Of a DNA stretch of 64,000 nucleotides, positions 36,987 through 45,900 are shown in pieces. The notes beneath the pieces are model-generated. The model had not been told where the DNA came from, did no database searches, and saw nothing but the letters and a program-made list of their open reading frames with translations. Positions within the stretch are counted from its first letter, which is position 1; every line of letters begins with the position of its first letter. This DNA comes from JADLHS01 sp964594985 (GTDB taxonomy: Bacteria; Verrucomicrobiota; Verrucomicrobiia; Limisphaerales; JADLHS01). A program made the translations under genes and the position numbers. The stretch is from NCBI GenBank assembly GCA_964594985.1, contig CAZQNQ010000004.1, positions 1 to 64,000 on the forward strand, in the 5' to 3' direction.

Positions 36987-37061
36987 AGCCCAGCACGCAT
37001 ACCGGCTGGCAAATTACGGCTGCGCTTGAACGAAGACAACCGTTGCACAGTGATTATCCGG

Positions 37062-40000
37062 CTACCTCGGACGTTCAGAACCGGAGCCAACCTTCAAAGT
37101 CGGCACTCCATAACACTCAATTTCCACTATTCCCAGCGTGCCGCTGCCGGAGCGTGCCGCCCCAGTCGCGGCGTTCTGTGGATTTTGTAGTTCAGTAATG
37201 TTGAAACCATCGCGGGTATCTGTGCCGCCAATCAGTTCGATCTTCAACGTGCGCCCACTCAAGGGTCGCAACGGCAAAGTCACGTAACCCAGACTGCGCG
37301 GCGTTGTGCCCCGATACACTTCGCAATCATCCACAGAAATGCGCAACGGATAAGTGCGCTGCCGCCAGCCGACCAGCTTGAGCGTGACTTCCGTTGGCGT
37401 TGACGCTTGCGCGAACTCGTAGCGAATCCACGCGGTAGCCAGCTTGTTGTCGTTGGACCAGCTCGTTTCTTCGTTATCATCATAACTGGTTGTTACGCGG
37501 TTCGTGTTCGCTCCCGCTGTTGCCCCAACAATGGGAATGGCCGCGCGGGTGACTTTGAAAGACGGGGCCGAGGGCGTCGGCCCGCGATCCAAGTGTGAGG
37601 GCAAGTCTTCGCCGGGCAGCACCAAGGCCAGCCCATCGGCCACAGGCAGCGACCGCGACTCCAGTTCGAGGGATGCGGATATCAATCCTTTAGCCTTTGC
37701 ATGCAAAGAAATCTTCCCGGCTTGCGGAGTGGAGCGGACAAAGACGCGGTTCACGCCGCACTCAACCGGAAGTTGTTTCGCGAGGATGAAATTGTCCGGC
37801 CCTTGAGCGATGCCACCGCGCCACTCCGCCGGGCCGCTCAATTCAAAATCAATCAGGTTGAGATTGGTTGGACACCGGCGGCCTTGGGCGTCCACAACCT
37901 CCACCTCGATCAATGCCACATCTGCGCCATCTGCTTTCAAACCATTAGGCGCGGCCCGCGCTTTGAGTTTTACGGCAACGGCTTCGCCGGTTGTTTGCAC
38001 TTTCGCCTCGCACAGTTGTTGCCCTTCCGCATCCCTGCCGACGGCTCTCAATTCGCCCGGCTGCCACTCGATGTTTTCAAACGTGTAAAGAAAACGGTGG
38101 CGCTGCTTGCCCTGGCCGAGGGATTTTCCGTTCAGAAACAATTCCACCTGATCCGCACTGGAAACCACGAAAACATTTTTCTTCACGCCCGGCGTGTAAT
38201 TCCAATGGCCCATGATGTGGGCGCGGGGACGCTCCACATCCACCCAACCGTCCCACATGACTTGATGCGCCCAGAAGCCGTCCTTGGGAAGGCGCATCGC
38301 GTCCACCTCGCCACTGCGCCGGTAATTCTCCGCGCCGCGATAATGCGTGTTCGAGTCAGAGAAAATGATGTTCACGCCACCTGAACTCACGCGTGGGCCC
38401 GTGCCCGGGCGCTCCCGCCAGTAATCATGCCAACGGACGATATTCTCAATGGCGTGCGAATCCTGGTTGCGATTGTATTCCCGGGCGGGAGCGTTGCGAT
38501 ACGGTGGCCCGTCGCCGTCCTTGTGGAATGGCGGCGAGAAATCATCCCAATACTTGCGCAGCCCTTCGTCGCGCGAATACTCCGTCGCCCAAAACGGCAG
38601 GCGCGCACTCTTGTTGATATAAAGCATCTCGCCGCCGTATTCGGCCACCTCGCTGTTGAGCATTTCCCGCGCGCCGGCAGCACGCCCACCGTATGGATCG
38701 TATTGATCGCGCAACGCCTTCAACTCGCGCATGTGCGCTTCGCTGATACCATTGTTGCCGCCCTCATAAAACAGGATGCTCGGGTTGTTGCGATTGTAGA
38801 TGATCGCGTCGCGCATGACTTCCACGCGATGTTCCCATTGCCGCCCCCGGGCGTCGGACTCGGCATCGCCGGCAGGCATGGCTTGAATCAACCCTACCCG
38901 GTCGCACGATTCCACGTCTTGCTTTGACGGCGCGATGTGCATCCAGCGAACCAGGTTGCCGTTCCCCTCGACGATGAGGCCGTTGCTAAAATCACTCAAC
39001 CACGGCGGCACGGCGTTGCCGAGCGCGGGCCACTCGTTCGAGGTGCGTTGCGCGTAGCCTTTCATCTGGAGGACGCGCCCGTTCAATTTCACCATGCCAT
39101 TGCCGAATTCGGTTTTACGGAAACCAGTGCGCGTGCGGACCGAATCCACCACGCGTCCATCCGCCTTGAGAATCGTCTGCACGTTGTAGAGATAACCGTA
39201 GCCCCAACTCCAGAAATGCAACCCCGTGACGCGCGCGGAAGCTTTCGTTGTGATGGCTTGTCCGGCGGCCAGCGTCACCGGCTCGGCCGCAAATGTTTTT
39301 ATGACCTTGCCATCCATGTCTTCAATCACGACTTCGTAGCTGAACTGCTTCGGTTCGGGATGATCGTTGCGAACTTCAGATTCCGCCGTGATCGTCGCGG
39401 CTTTGCCCGGAATGTCAAAATCGCGGGCGTAGATATAGACGCCGGTCGTTTTGAGATTTGCGTAGAGCGGCAGCGTCTGGTGCAGCTTGTCGGTAATGTG
39501 GAGTTTGACGTTCTTGGGAATACCGCCGTAGTTGGCGTTGAAATTCCGGTCGGACCACTGGTAGCGCGAGTTGGTGGCCTTCTCGCGATACGTCCAACTA
39601 TTATCCGTCTGCACCGCCAGCACATTCTCCTGCGGTGCAGGCAAAACGGAGTCGGTCACATCAAAGCCGACCGCCATCACGCCGTTCTCATGCCGGCCAA
39701 TCCATTTGCCGTTCAGAAAAAATTCGCCCGCCTGACGAATGCCTTCAAATTCGAGGAATACTTTCTTCCCGGCGGCATCCGGCGGCAGTTTGAAATGTTT
39801 CCGATACCACGCGATGCCGGTTGGATGTTCAGCGATTGAAACCTTGAAGGCGGAGTCCTCATTCCATGCGTGTGGCAGCGTGACCGGACTCCAGGCAGAA
39901 TCGTTGAATGTCGGCAGCGGGGCATTGGTCGGATCGCCCACGAAAAGTTTCCAGCCAGGGTTAAAATTGTAGGCGCCGCGCGGAGAAGCGGAAGATGGGT

Positions 40001-40070
40001 TCGCGTCCGCGGATGCGGAAAGCGCTGCTGTCAGAGTCAAAAAGGCGGAGAGAACAAATTGTTGATTCAT
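37062..40070 (-). CDS. Secreted GH2-family beta-galactosidase-like enzyme
   Basis: 1002 residues with signal peptide (MNQQFVLSAFLTLTAALSAS). Family order: sugar-binding jelly roll (~35-200, VTLPHAWNEDSAF, FEGIRQAGEFFLNGKWIGRH), Ig-like linker, TIM barrel (~330-600), then C-terminal sandwich domains including an F5/8-type-like discoidin near 860-960. The nucleophile Glu is expected in LPFWATEYSRDEGL. The usual acid/base NE of GH2 is replaced: NNPSILFYEGGNNGIS has Asn where Glu stands in W-LGNE, with a Glu four residues earlier. So catalysis may be altered. Likely trims beta-galactosyl residues released by GH53. It ends the pectin run and starts eight bases after GH53. Confidence 0.8.
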   Translation of the reverse strand: MNQQFVLSAFLTLTAALSASADANPSSASPRGAYNFNPGWKLFVGDPTNAPLPTFNDSAWSPVTLPHAWNEDSAFKVSIAEHPTGIAWYRKHFKLPPDAAGKKVFLEFEGIRQAGEFFLNGKWIGRHENGVMAVGFDVTDSVLPAPQENVLAVQTDNSWTYREKATNSRYQWSDRNFNANYGGIPKNVKLHITDKLHQTLPLYANLKTTGVYIYARDFDIPGKAATITAESEVRNDHPEPKQFSYEVVIEDMDGKVIKTFAAEPVTLAAGQAITTKASARVTGLHFWSWGYGYLYNVQTILKADGRVVDSVRTRTGFRKTEFGNGMVKLNGRVLQMKGYAQRTSNEWPALGNAVPPWLSDFSNGLIVEGNGNLVRWMHIAPSKQDVESCDRVGLIQAMPAGDAESDARGRQWEHRVEVMRDAIIYNRNNPSILFYEGGNNGISEAHMRELKALRDQYDPYGGRAAGAREMLNSEVAEYGGEMLYINKSARLPFWATEYSRDEGLRKYWDDFSPPFHKDGDGPPYRNAPAREYNRNQDSHAIENIVRWHDYWRERPGTGPRVSSGGVNIIFSDSNTHYRGAENYRRSGEVDAMRLPKDGFWAHQVMWDGWVDVERPRAHIMGHWNYTPGVKKNVFVVSSADQVELFLNGKSLGQGKQRHRFLYTFENIEWQPGELRAVGRDAEGQQLCEAKVQTTGEAVAVKLKARAAPNGLKADGADVALIEVEVVDAQGRRCPTNLNLIDFELSGPAEWRGGIAQGPDNFILAKQLPVECGVNRVFVRSTPQAGKISLHAKAKGLISASLELESRSLPVADGLALVLPGEDLPSHLDRGPTPSAPSFKVTRAAIPIVGATAGANTNRVTTSYDDNEETSWSNDNKLATAWIRYEFAQASTPTEVTLKLVGWRQRTYPLRISVDDCEVYRGTTPRSLGYVTLPLRPLSGRTLKIELIGGTDTRDGFNITELQNPQNAATGAARSGSGTLGIVEIECYGVPTLKVGSGSERPR

Positions 40071-40078
40071 GGGTGTCG

Positions 40079-41347
40079 CTATTGGTCGGAAATCGGGTTT
40101 GTAGTAACGGACGGCTTGGCTGGAGACTTTTGTTGGGCGTAGTCCGCTGCCATTTGTGGATATAGATTGATCAGGTCGTTGACATCATAGCGCCCGCCGA
40201 ACCGTTGTTTGCGCCAGGCCGCCCGCGAGGTCTCGTTGGTGCCCAAGCGGCGATTGATGGCCCCGGGTGAATTGGTGTTCACCGTGCCATCCGCCAGATT
40301 TGTCGCGGCCATTGAATTCGTCCGCACCCGCGCCCCCTGGTTGATGCCTGTGTCGGTCGTGAAGTTTGACTCCTGCCCGCCGCCCGCGTTCTTGCCGTCC
40401 TTGTCGAACAGCGCCTCGCGATGGCGGGTCGGCTCCCAGATGAAAGTGCCCAGTCCTTTTTTGTCCGGCGTCTCAAACATCAGGTCATTGATGTAGCGTT
40501 TACGCGCTGAGTATTCCAGGACCAGCAGCCCCTTGTCGGGATAGCGTTTTGCGAGATCGGCAAAATTATTCTTCCAGTCGCCTTCCTGCGCCTGCGCATA
40601 GCACGACATGCCGATGATATCGAAATCCGTGCCGCGCCGGATAAAGTTGTCAAGCCACGCCACCATGCGTTCGTTGCTGCGCCCGAGGTGATGGTGCAAG
40701 ACGATTTTCACGGTCGGTTCCGCCGCCTTCGCGCCGGCAATGCCAGCCTTTACGAGCGCGGCGAAATTGTCGAAGTTGCTGCGGCGTCCGTCAGGAAACA
40801 GCATTCCATCGGTGACTTCATTCCCGATCTGCAGCATGTCCGCCGGGGTGCCGTTGGTTTTCATCTCATAAATCGCGCGATGAGTGAAATCGTGGACGGC
40901 CTGTTGCAACTGCTCGAAATCGTAGTCACGCCAAGCGACTGGCTTGTCCTGATGGCCCGGCGAAGTCCAAGTGTCGCCATAGTGGATGTTGAGCAACAAC
41001 CCCATGCCCGCCGACTTCGCGCGTTTTGCCAGCTTCTTGACGTGTTCCAAGTCGCAAAATGCTTCCGAGCGGCGGCGTGCATAGCCGTTGGTCGAGGCCG
41101 GGTTTACAAACAACCGCAGGCGGATGTAATTGAATTGGTAATCGCGCAGGATTTGAAAGATGTCCTTCTTCACCCCATGATCGAAATACTCCGCGCCATC
41201 CGCTTCGTCCTCGGGAATCCAGGAAATATCCGCGCCGAGGATGAAGGCTTCCAGGCGGGGGCTGTTGTTTGTGGACGCGGCCGCCCCGGCGAGAAGAATT
41301 CCCCCTCCCAGCCAAAGCGAAAGGATCAGCAGCACAATACGTTTCAT
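40079..41347 (-). CDS. GH53 endo-beta-1,4-galactanase
   Basis: 422 residues with signal peptide (MKRIVLLILSLWLGGGILLA). Family motifs are clear: FILGADISWIPEDEADG at the barrel start, NYIRLRLFVNP, LLLNIHYGDTWTSPGHQ, DMLQIGNEVTDGMLFPDG (acid/base Glu in GNE), and GLLVLEYSARKRYI (nucleophile Glu). It cuts beta-1,4-galactan side chains of rhamnogalacturonan I with retention. It stands between PL9 and GH2 with 6- and 8-bp gaps, so it is operonic with them. Extra Asn/Gly-rich sequence near 300-355 looks like an insertion in a loop. Probably periplasmic or extracellular; no shared end motif. Confidence 0.93.
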   Translation of the reverse strand: MKRIVLLILSLWLGGGILLAGAAASTNNSPRLEAFILGADISWIPEDEADGAEYFDHGVKKDIFQILRDYQFNYIRLRLFVNPASTNGYARRRSEAFCDLEHVKKLAKRAKSAGMGLLLNIHYGDTWTSPGHQDKPVAWRDYDFEQLQQAVHDFTHRAIYEMKTNGTPADMLQIGNEVTDGMLFPDGRRSNFDNFAALVKAGIAGAKAAEPTVKIVLHHHLGRSNERMVAWLDNFIRRGTDFDIIGMSCYAQAQEGDWKNNFADLAKRYPDKGLLVLEYSARKRYINDLMFETPDKKGLGTFIWEPTRHREALFDKDGKNAGGGQESNFTTDTGINQGARVRTNSMAATNLADGTVNTNSPGAINRRLGTNETSRAAWRKQRFGGRYDVNDLINLYPQMAADYAQQKSPAKPSVTTNPISDQ

Positions 41348-41353
41348 ATCAGT

Positions 41354-42949
41354 TCAAGGCATTTGGATGCGAAAAAACATCGGCGGTAGGGCCGGATTCC
41401 TTGGGTTGGTAAAGGTAACGCTTCCGGTCGTGTCGAATTTGTTTGTCCGCGCCCGGACCCACTGCGCCATTGGCAGCGAGGCATCGTTTGCCGCGACGAG
41501 ATAGTTGGTTCCGCCAGCCGGCCCGCCGCTGATCACAAAAACCAAATCGCTTTCAAGCTGCGTCATGGCCAGAACCGGCGCCGGGGGCAGGCCATACTCA
41601 AAGGCGCCCAAGTCCGGCGCGGCGGCGACAAACGCGAAGCCCATGTTCGTGCCTGCGTCGCGCATCGGACTGGAGCCGACCAGTTGCAGGCAGGCAATGT
41701 AAGGCAGGTCGCCGTTGGGCCGGCGGGGCGCGGTGAGCAGCGATTCATCCAACGACATGAAGCCATTGCTCGAAACTGTAATCGGCAGCGTGAAGTAATT
41801 GAACGCGATGTCGTTGGTCGTGGCCGGGCCGAGGTTCGAAACCTCTGTGCCCGAACGCGCGCGGAAGCCGAGATTGTTTTTCATCAGGTGATTGAACCCG
41901 GGCACGTCGTAGGACGAACTCGTATTGTTGGTGCTGCAAAGCATGTTGAAGTTGACGTTGTTCTGGAAGGCGGTGTTGTTGATCCAGTCCAACCCGCCAA
42001 GATGGTGATTCGCGTAAAAGCCGCTTACGCGGTTGCGCACGGCCACGCAGAAACGGGTGACATGGCGCGGAATGGGCGTGGGATACGAGCCGCCCGACAC
42101 GCCATAGCCGCCGGCCTTGAAACCGTGCCCGTCACCGCCGCTACTGGCGAAGTTGGTGAAGTAGCCATTGTAAAACGACCAGCAGTTCTCGATTGTCACC
42201 GCCGCAAACGCGCTGATCAGATCAAAGCCATCATCGCTGTTGAACCACGCGCGGCAACCACGGAAGACATTGCCCCGACCGCTGGTGGAATTGGGATGCG
42301 CGCCGAAACCGTCAATGTTGCCCATCGAAAGGCTGTCGAGGCCGCGATTGTTGTAGGCGTCACAGTTCAAAACGAGATTGCTCGCGCCGGAGGTCAAGTA
42401 CCAGCCGATGCCCATGCCGTCGCGCATGGCGAGTTGCTCGAAACGATTATTGCTGCCGCCGGTGACGCGGAAACACTCGGACTGGGTGTTGCTGGCTTCG
42501 CCGGCTTTGACGGTGACCTGCACCCCCACGACATCGAAGCCCTTGAACACACAATTGTTGGCCGATGAAGCGATGAGGAACGCCGTAACGCGATAGCCGG
42601 CCGGTTTGACATTTGAAAAGTTGAACACGGGCCGGGGATCGCCCGGATAAGCGAGATAACTGAGGCCGCCTTTGGTCATGTTGTTCACGATGGCCCAGGC
42701 GCTGTTGGTGGCGCTCAAGTGCGAATTGTCGAGGAAGTAAGTCCCGCCGCGAAGATACACCGTATCGCCCGATGCCGCGGCGGTCTGCGCCCGCCGGATG
42801 GTTGCGAAGGGGCTGTTGATCGAGCCGGAGTTTGTGTCCGCGCCGTCGGGCGCGACATACCAGATGGCGGCAGAAGCGGCTGACGCCAAGCCCAGCAGGA
42901 AGGACAGGGTGAACCGGAAATGTATTTGCGACGGAAGAAATGACCTCAT
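41354..42949 (-). CDS. PL9-type pectate lyase with C-terminal sorting-type domain
   Basis: 531 residues from the ATG at 42949, which overlaps the TGA of GH43-PATR by four bases (translational coupling). Signal peptide MRSFLPSQIHFRFTLSFLLG. A right-handed beta-helix follows with PL9 marks: WYVAPDGADTNSGSINSPFA and TIRRAQ, DGFGAHPNSTSGRGNVFRGC, NSDDGFDLIS (calcium-binding Asp residues), and GDGHGFKAGG, where the Lys is the expected Bronsted base. It would cleave polygalacturonate or rhamnogalacturonan by beta-elimination. The last ~75 residues are the sandwich shared with the PATR proteins, ending MFFRIQMP. Exported and likely surface-held. Confidence 0.88.
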   Translation of the reverse strand: MRSFLPSQIHFRFTLSFLLGLASAASAAIWYVAPDGADTNSGSINSPFATIRRAQTAAASGDTVYLRGGTYFLDNSHLSATNSAWAIVNNMTKGGLSYLAYPGDPRPVFNFSNVKPAGYRVTAFLIASSANNCVFKGFDVVGVQVTVKAGEASNTQSECFRVTGGSNNRFEQLAMRDGMGIGWYLTSGASNLVLNCDAYNNRGLDSLSMGNIDGFGAHPNSTSGRGNVFRGCRAWFNSDDGFDLISAFAAVTIENCWSFYNGYFTNFASSGGDGHGFKAGGYGVSGGSYPTPIPRHVTRFCVAVRNRVSGFYANHHLGGLDWINNTAFQNNVNFNMLCSTNNTSSSYDVPGFNHLMKNNLGFRARSGTEVSNLGPATTNDIAFNYFTLPITVSSNGFMSLDESLLTAPRRPNGDLPYIACLQLVGSSPMRDAGTNMGFAFVAAAPDLGAFEYGLPPAPVLAMTQLESDLVFVISGGPAGGTNYLVAANDASLPMAQWVRARTNKFDTTGSVTFTNPRNPALPPMFFRIQMP

Positions 42950-45900
42950 GGCAACTCCAGCAAATAGAAGCCCTGTGGCCACATGGGATTGACCGGGTTG
43001 GTGAAATTGAAATTGCCATTCGCGTCAAACTGGTTCGTCAACAGGTGTTCCCACTGATTCAACGGCGCGGCCAGGTTTGACGATCCAAGCAAATAGAAGT
43101 TTGCCCCCGCCACGCCACTACTCCCGGTGAACACCAACGAATCGTTCAGCAGGGTCATTGAACCGAATACCGGCGGAGCGGGGGGCGTGGCCGTCACCAC
43201 GGAAATTGTCCCGCTGGTGTTCAGCGCATCCGTGTTCCATGCGAGGCCGGACGCGAGCGCCGGCAGAAGAATGTTCGCAAACGAGCCATTGTAACTTGTC
43301 GCCTCGAACAGTTTGAAACTGTCGCCCGCGGCGAGCGCCCCGGCGCTGATATTGGTGACGATGAGCGTACCGCCGCAGGTCAACGCGCCGAACAGGCGGG
43401 CCACGTCATTGGTCAGCGGCGATTTGGTGATTTCAAAAAGGCTCGTGCTGCCGGAAGCCAGCGTCAGGGAGTTGCTGAACGTCAGCGTGCCGATGGACGC
43501 GCCGGGCGCAAAAGTGCCGCCGTTCTGAACAGTCGTCGCGCCACGAATGATTCCCGCGCCTCCGAGCGTGCCGCCATTGGCGACCGTGACCGCGCCAACT
43601 CCCGTCAACCGGCCGTTGACGGATAATGTTCCCGCGCTGACGGTGGTGGCGCCGGTGTACGTATTGGTGCCACTCAATGTGAGTGCGCCCGCGCCGGTCT
43701 TGTTGATTCCACCCGCGCCGGACAAAACTCCGCCAAGCGAAATGTTGCGGGCAGCGCCCAAAGCATCCGCCGCCTTGAAAGCAGTGATGCCGGCCAGGGT
43801 TATTGGCGCAACGGACGACCAGTTCGTCAGCGCGCCTACCGTGGCGCCGCCGTTGCCTAGCGACGCGAACACATTGCCGCCGGGTTGCTTGAGCACGAGT
43901 CCAACACTGCCGAGGTAGAGCGTCGCGCCGTTTGAAACGACGAGGGAGTTCGTGGTGGCGGCGAAATTTCCTGAATTAAGCGTGATGCCGGCAAGTGTGG
44001 CCGTGCCTCCGCTGAGGGTAAAACGGCTGACACCTGATCCAACGGACATTAGCAAACCGTCCGTTCCCAGATAGGTCAACGCGCCGCCAGTCATAGTAAT
44101 GAACCCGTTGCCGGCGGATGAGTTGATGGCGAATTTGCCCGTGGCAGCGGCGTCGGCAATCGTCAACGACCCGCCGTTGAGATTCAGATCGGCGCCCCGG
44201 CCGGCAACGCCGTTTTGGCCGATGCTCACGCTGGCGGCGGCGACGGTTCCATTGTTGACGATGAGGCCGGCACCGGTGCTTCCTGTGGTGACGGCGCCCG
44301 CGTTGCGGTTGATCAACACGTTGCCCAACCCAACGTTGCCGGTGGTGGCGATGGTCAGGTTTCCCGGTGTGTTACCGCTGGAACCAATGGTCAAGCCACC
44401 GAAGCTGGCTGAACTGTTTCCGCGCAGAGCCGCGCTGACGCCGGTGCTGCCGCCGCTGATTCCCAGCGTGACCGTGGAAGCGGTGGCGGTGCAATTGCTC
44501 AAGATAAGAACCGTGCCGCCCGACGCGGCGGAGTTGATCGTGATGAGACTGGCGGGCGAACCAAACGAACCGCCGTAAACCGCGAGCACGCCGCCGCCGT
44601 TGATGGTGGTGGCGCCGGTGTAATTGGCGTTGGCCAGGGTCAACGTGCCGGTGCCATTTTTGGTCAATGATCCGGAGCCGCTCAAGTTGCCCGCGTAAAG
44701 AACGCTCGCATTGTTGCCACCGACCGACAGCCCGACTGCGCCGGACGCAAGATTATTGAGAATGAAATCCTGCGCCTCGTTAGTGCCATGCAATCCCGCC
44801 AGGGTGACCGAAGTGATGGCGCTGAAGGAGAGATTGCCGCTGTTGTAATCCAACGCGCTGCTTTGCAACGCCAGCGGACTCGTCAGGCGCAGCGTGCCCT
44901 CCGTGATGCGGGTTGGGCCGCTGAACAAGTTGGCGGCGGCAAGTGTCAGCAAGCCGGAGCCCGTTTTGTTCAAGCCACCCGGACCGGAGACCACCCCTGA
45001 CAATGTCTGCGCCGCGCTGCTGTCGTAAGTGAGCGTTCCGTTGTTGGCGATGGCGCCGGAGTAGAAGCCCGCGCCCAATTGTCCCGCGCCGCCGATGGTC
45101 ACGCCGCCACCCGAGATGGTCGTGTCGCCCAGAAATGTATTGACGCCGAACAACGTGTTGGTGCCGCCGCCGCTCTTGGTGAAGCCGCCATTGCCTGAAA
45201 TGGCGCCGTTGACCGCAGTGTGGGATCCGCCGTCGGTGATGGTCAGCAGATTGCCACCGTTGTTGATCGTTTCACCGAGCGTCAGGTCGCCGGCAGCCGC
45301 GTTGAACGTTGCCGGAGCGCTGAGAACAACCGGCACATCCAGTGTTTGCGGACTGGCTGAATTGTTGGTCACACTGCCGGAGAGCGTCAAAGTGCCGCCG
45401 AGGCCGTTGATGTTGAAATCACCGGCGGTGCTGTCGAAAAGCAGATCGTGGACATTGTAGGAACTGTCCATCAACGGCGTGAGACGGGCCGAACCGGCAA
45501 AGGTCAGGCTGTAACCGAAACCCGGGGCGGTGTCGCCGACCCAATTCGCGCCGCTGCTCCAGTTGTCGTCATCCGCGCCGCCATCCCAGGTGGTGGTTGC
45601 GGCGCCGATGGTCAGCGCGAATGAAAACGGCGCGGAAATATTTCCGAGATCATCAACTCCATTGACGGTCAATATTTTGAGGGTGATGGAAGTCATGGCA
45701 TCAACCGTGATCGTATTGGTATAAGCCCCCGTTCCATTCGGGACGAGAATCTGGCCGGCCAATCCGCCGACCGCGCTGGCGTCCACGGTGATTTCGGCTA
45801 TCGGATTGGCTTGAGCCGTCACCGTGGCGCTGATGAATATGTCCTGGCCGGGATACACTGGATTCGGACTGGCCGAAGCCGCCGAGATGATCGGCCCGGC

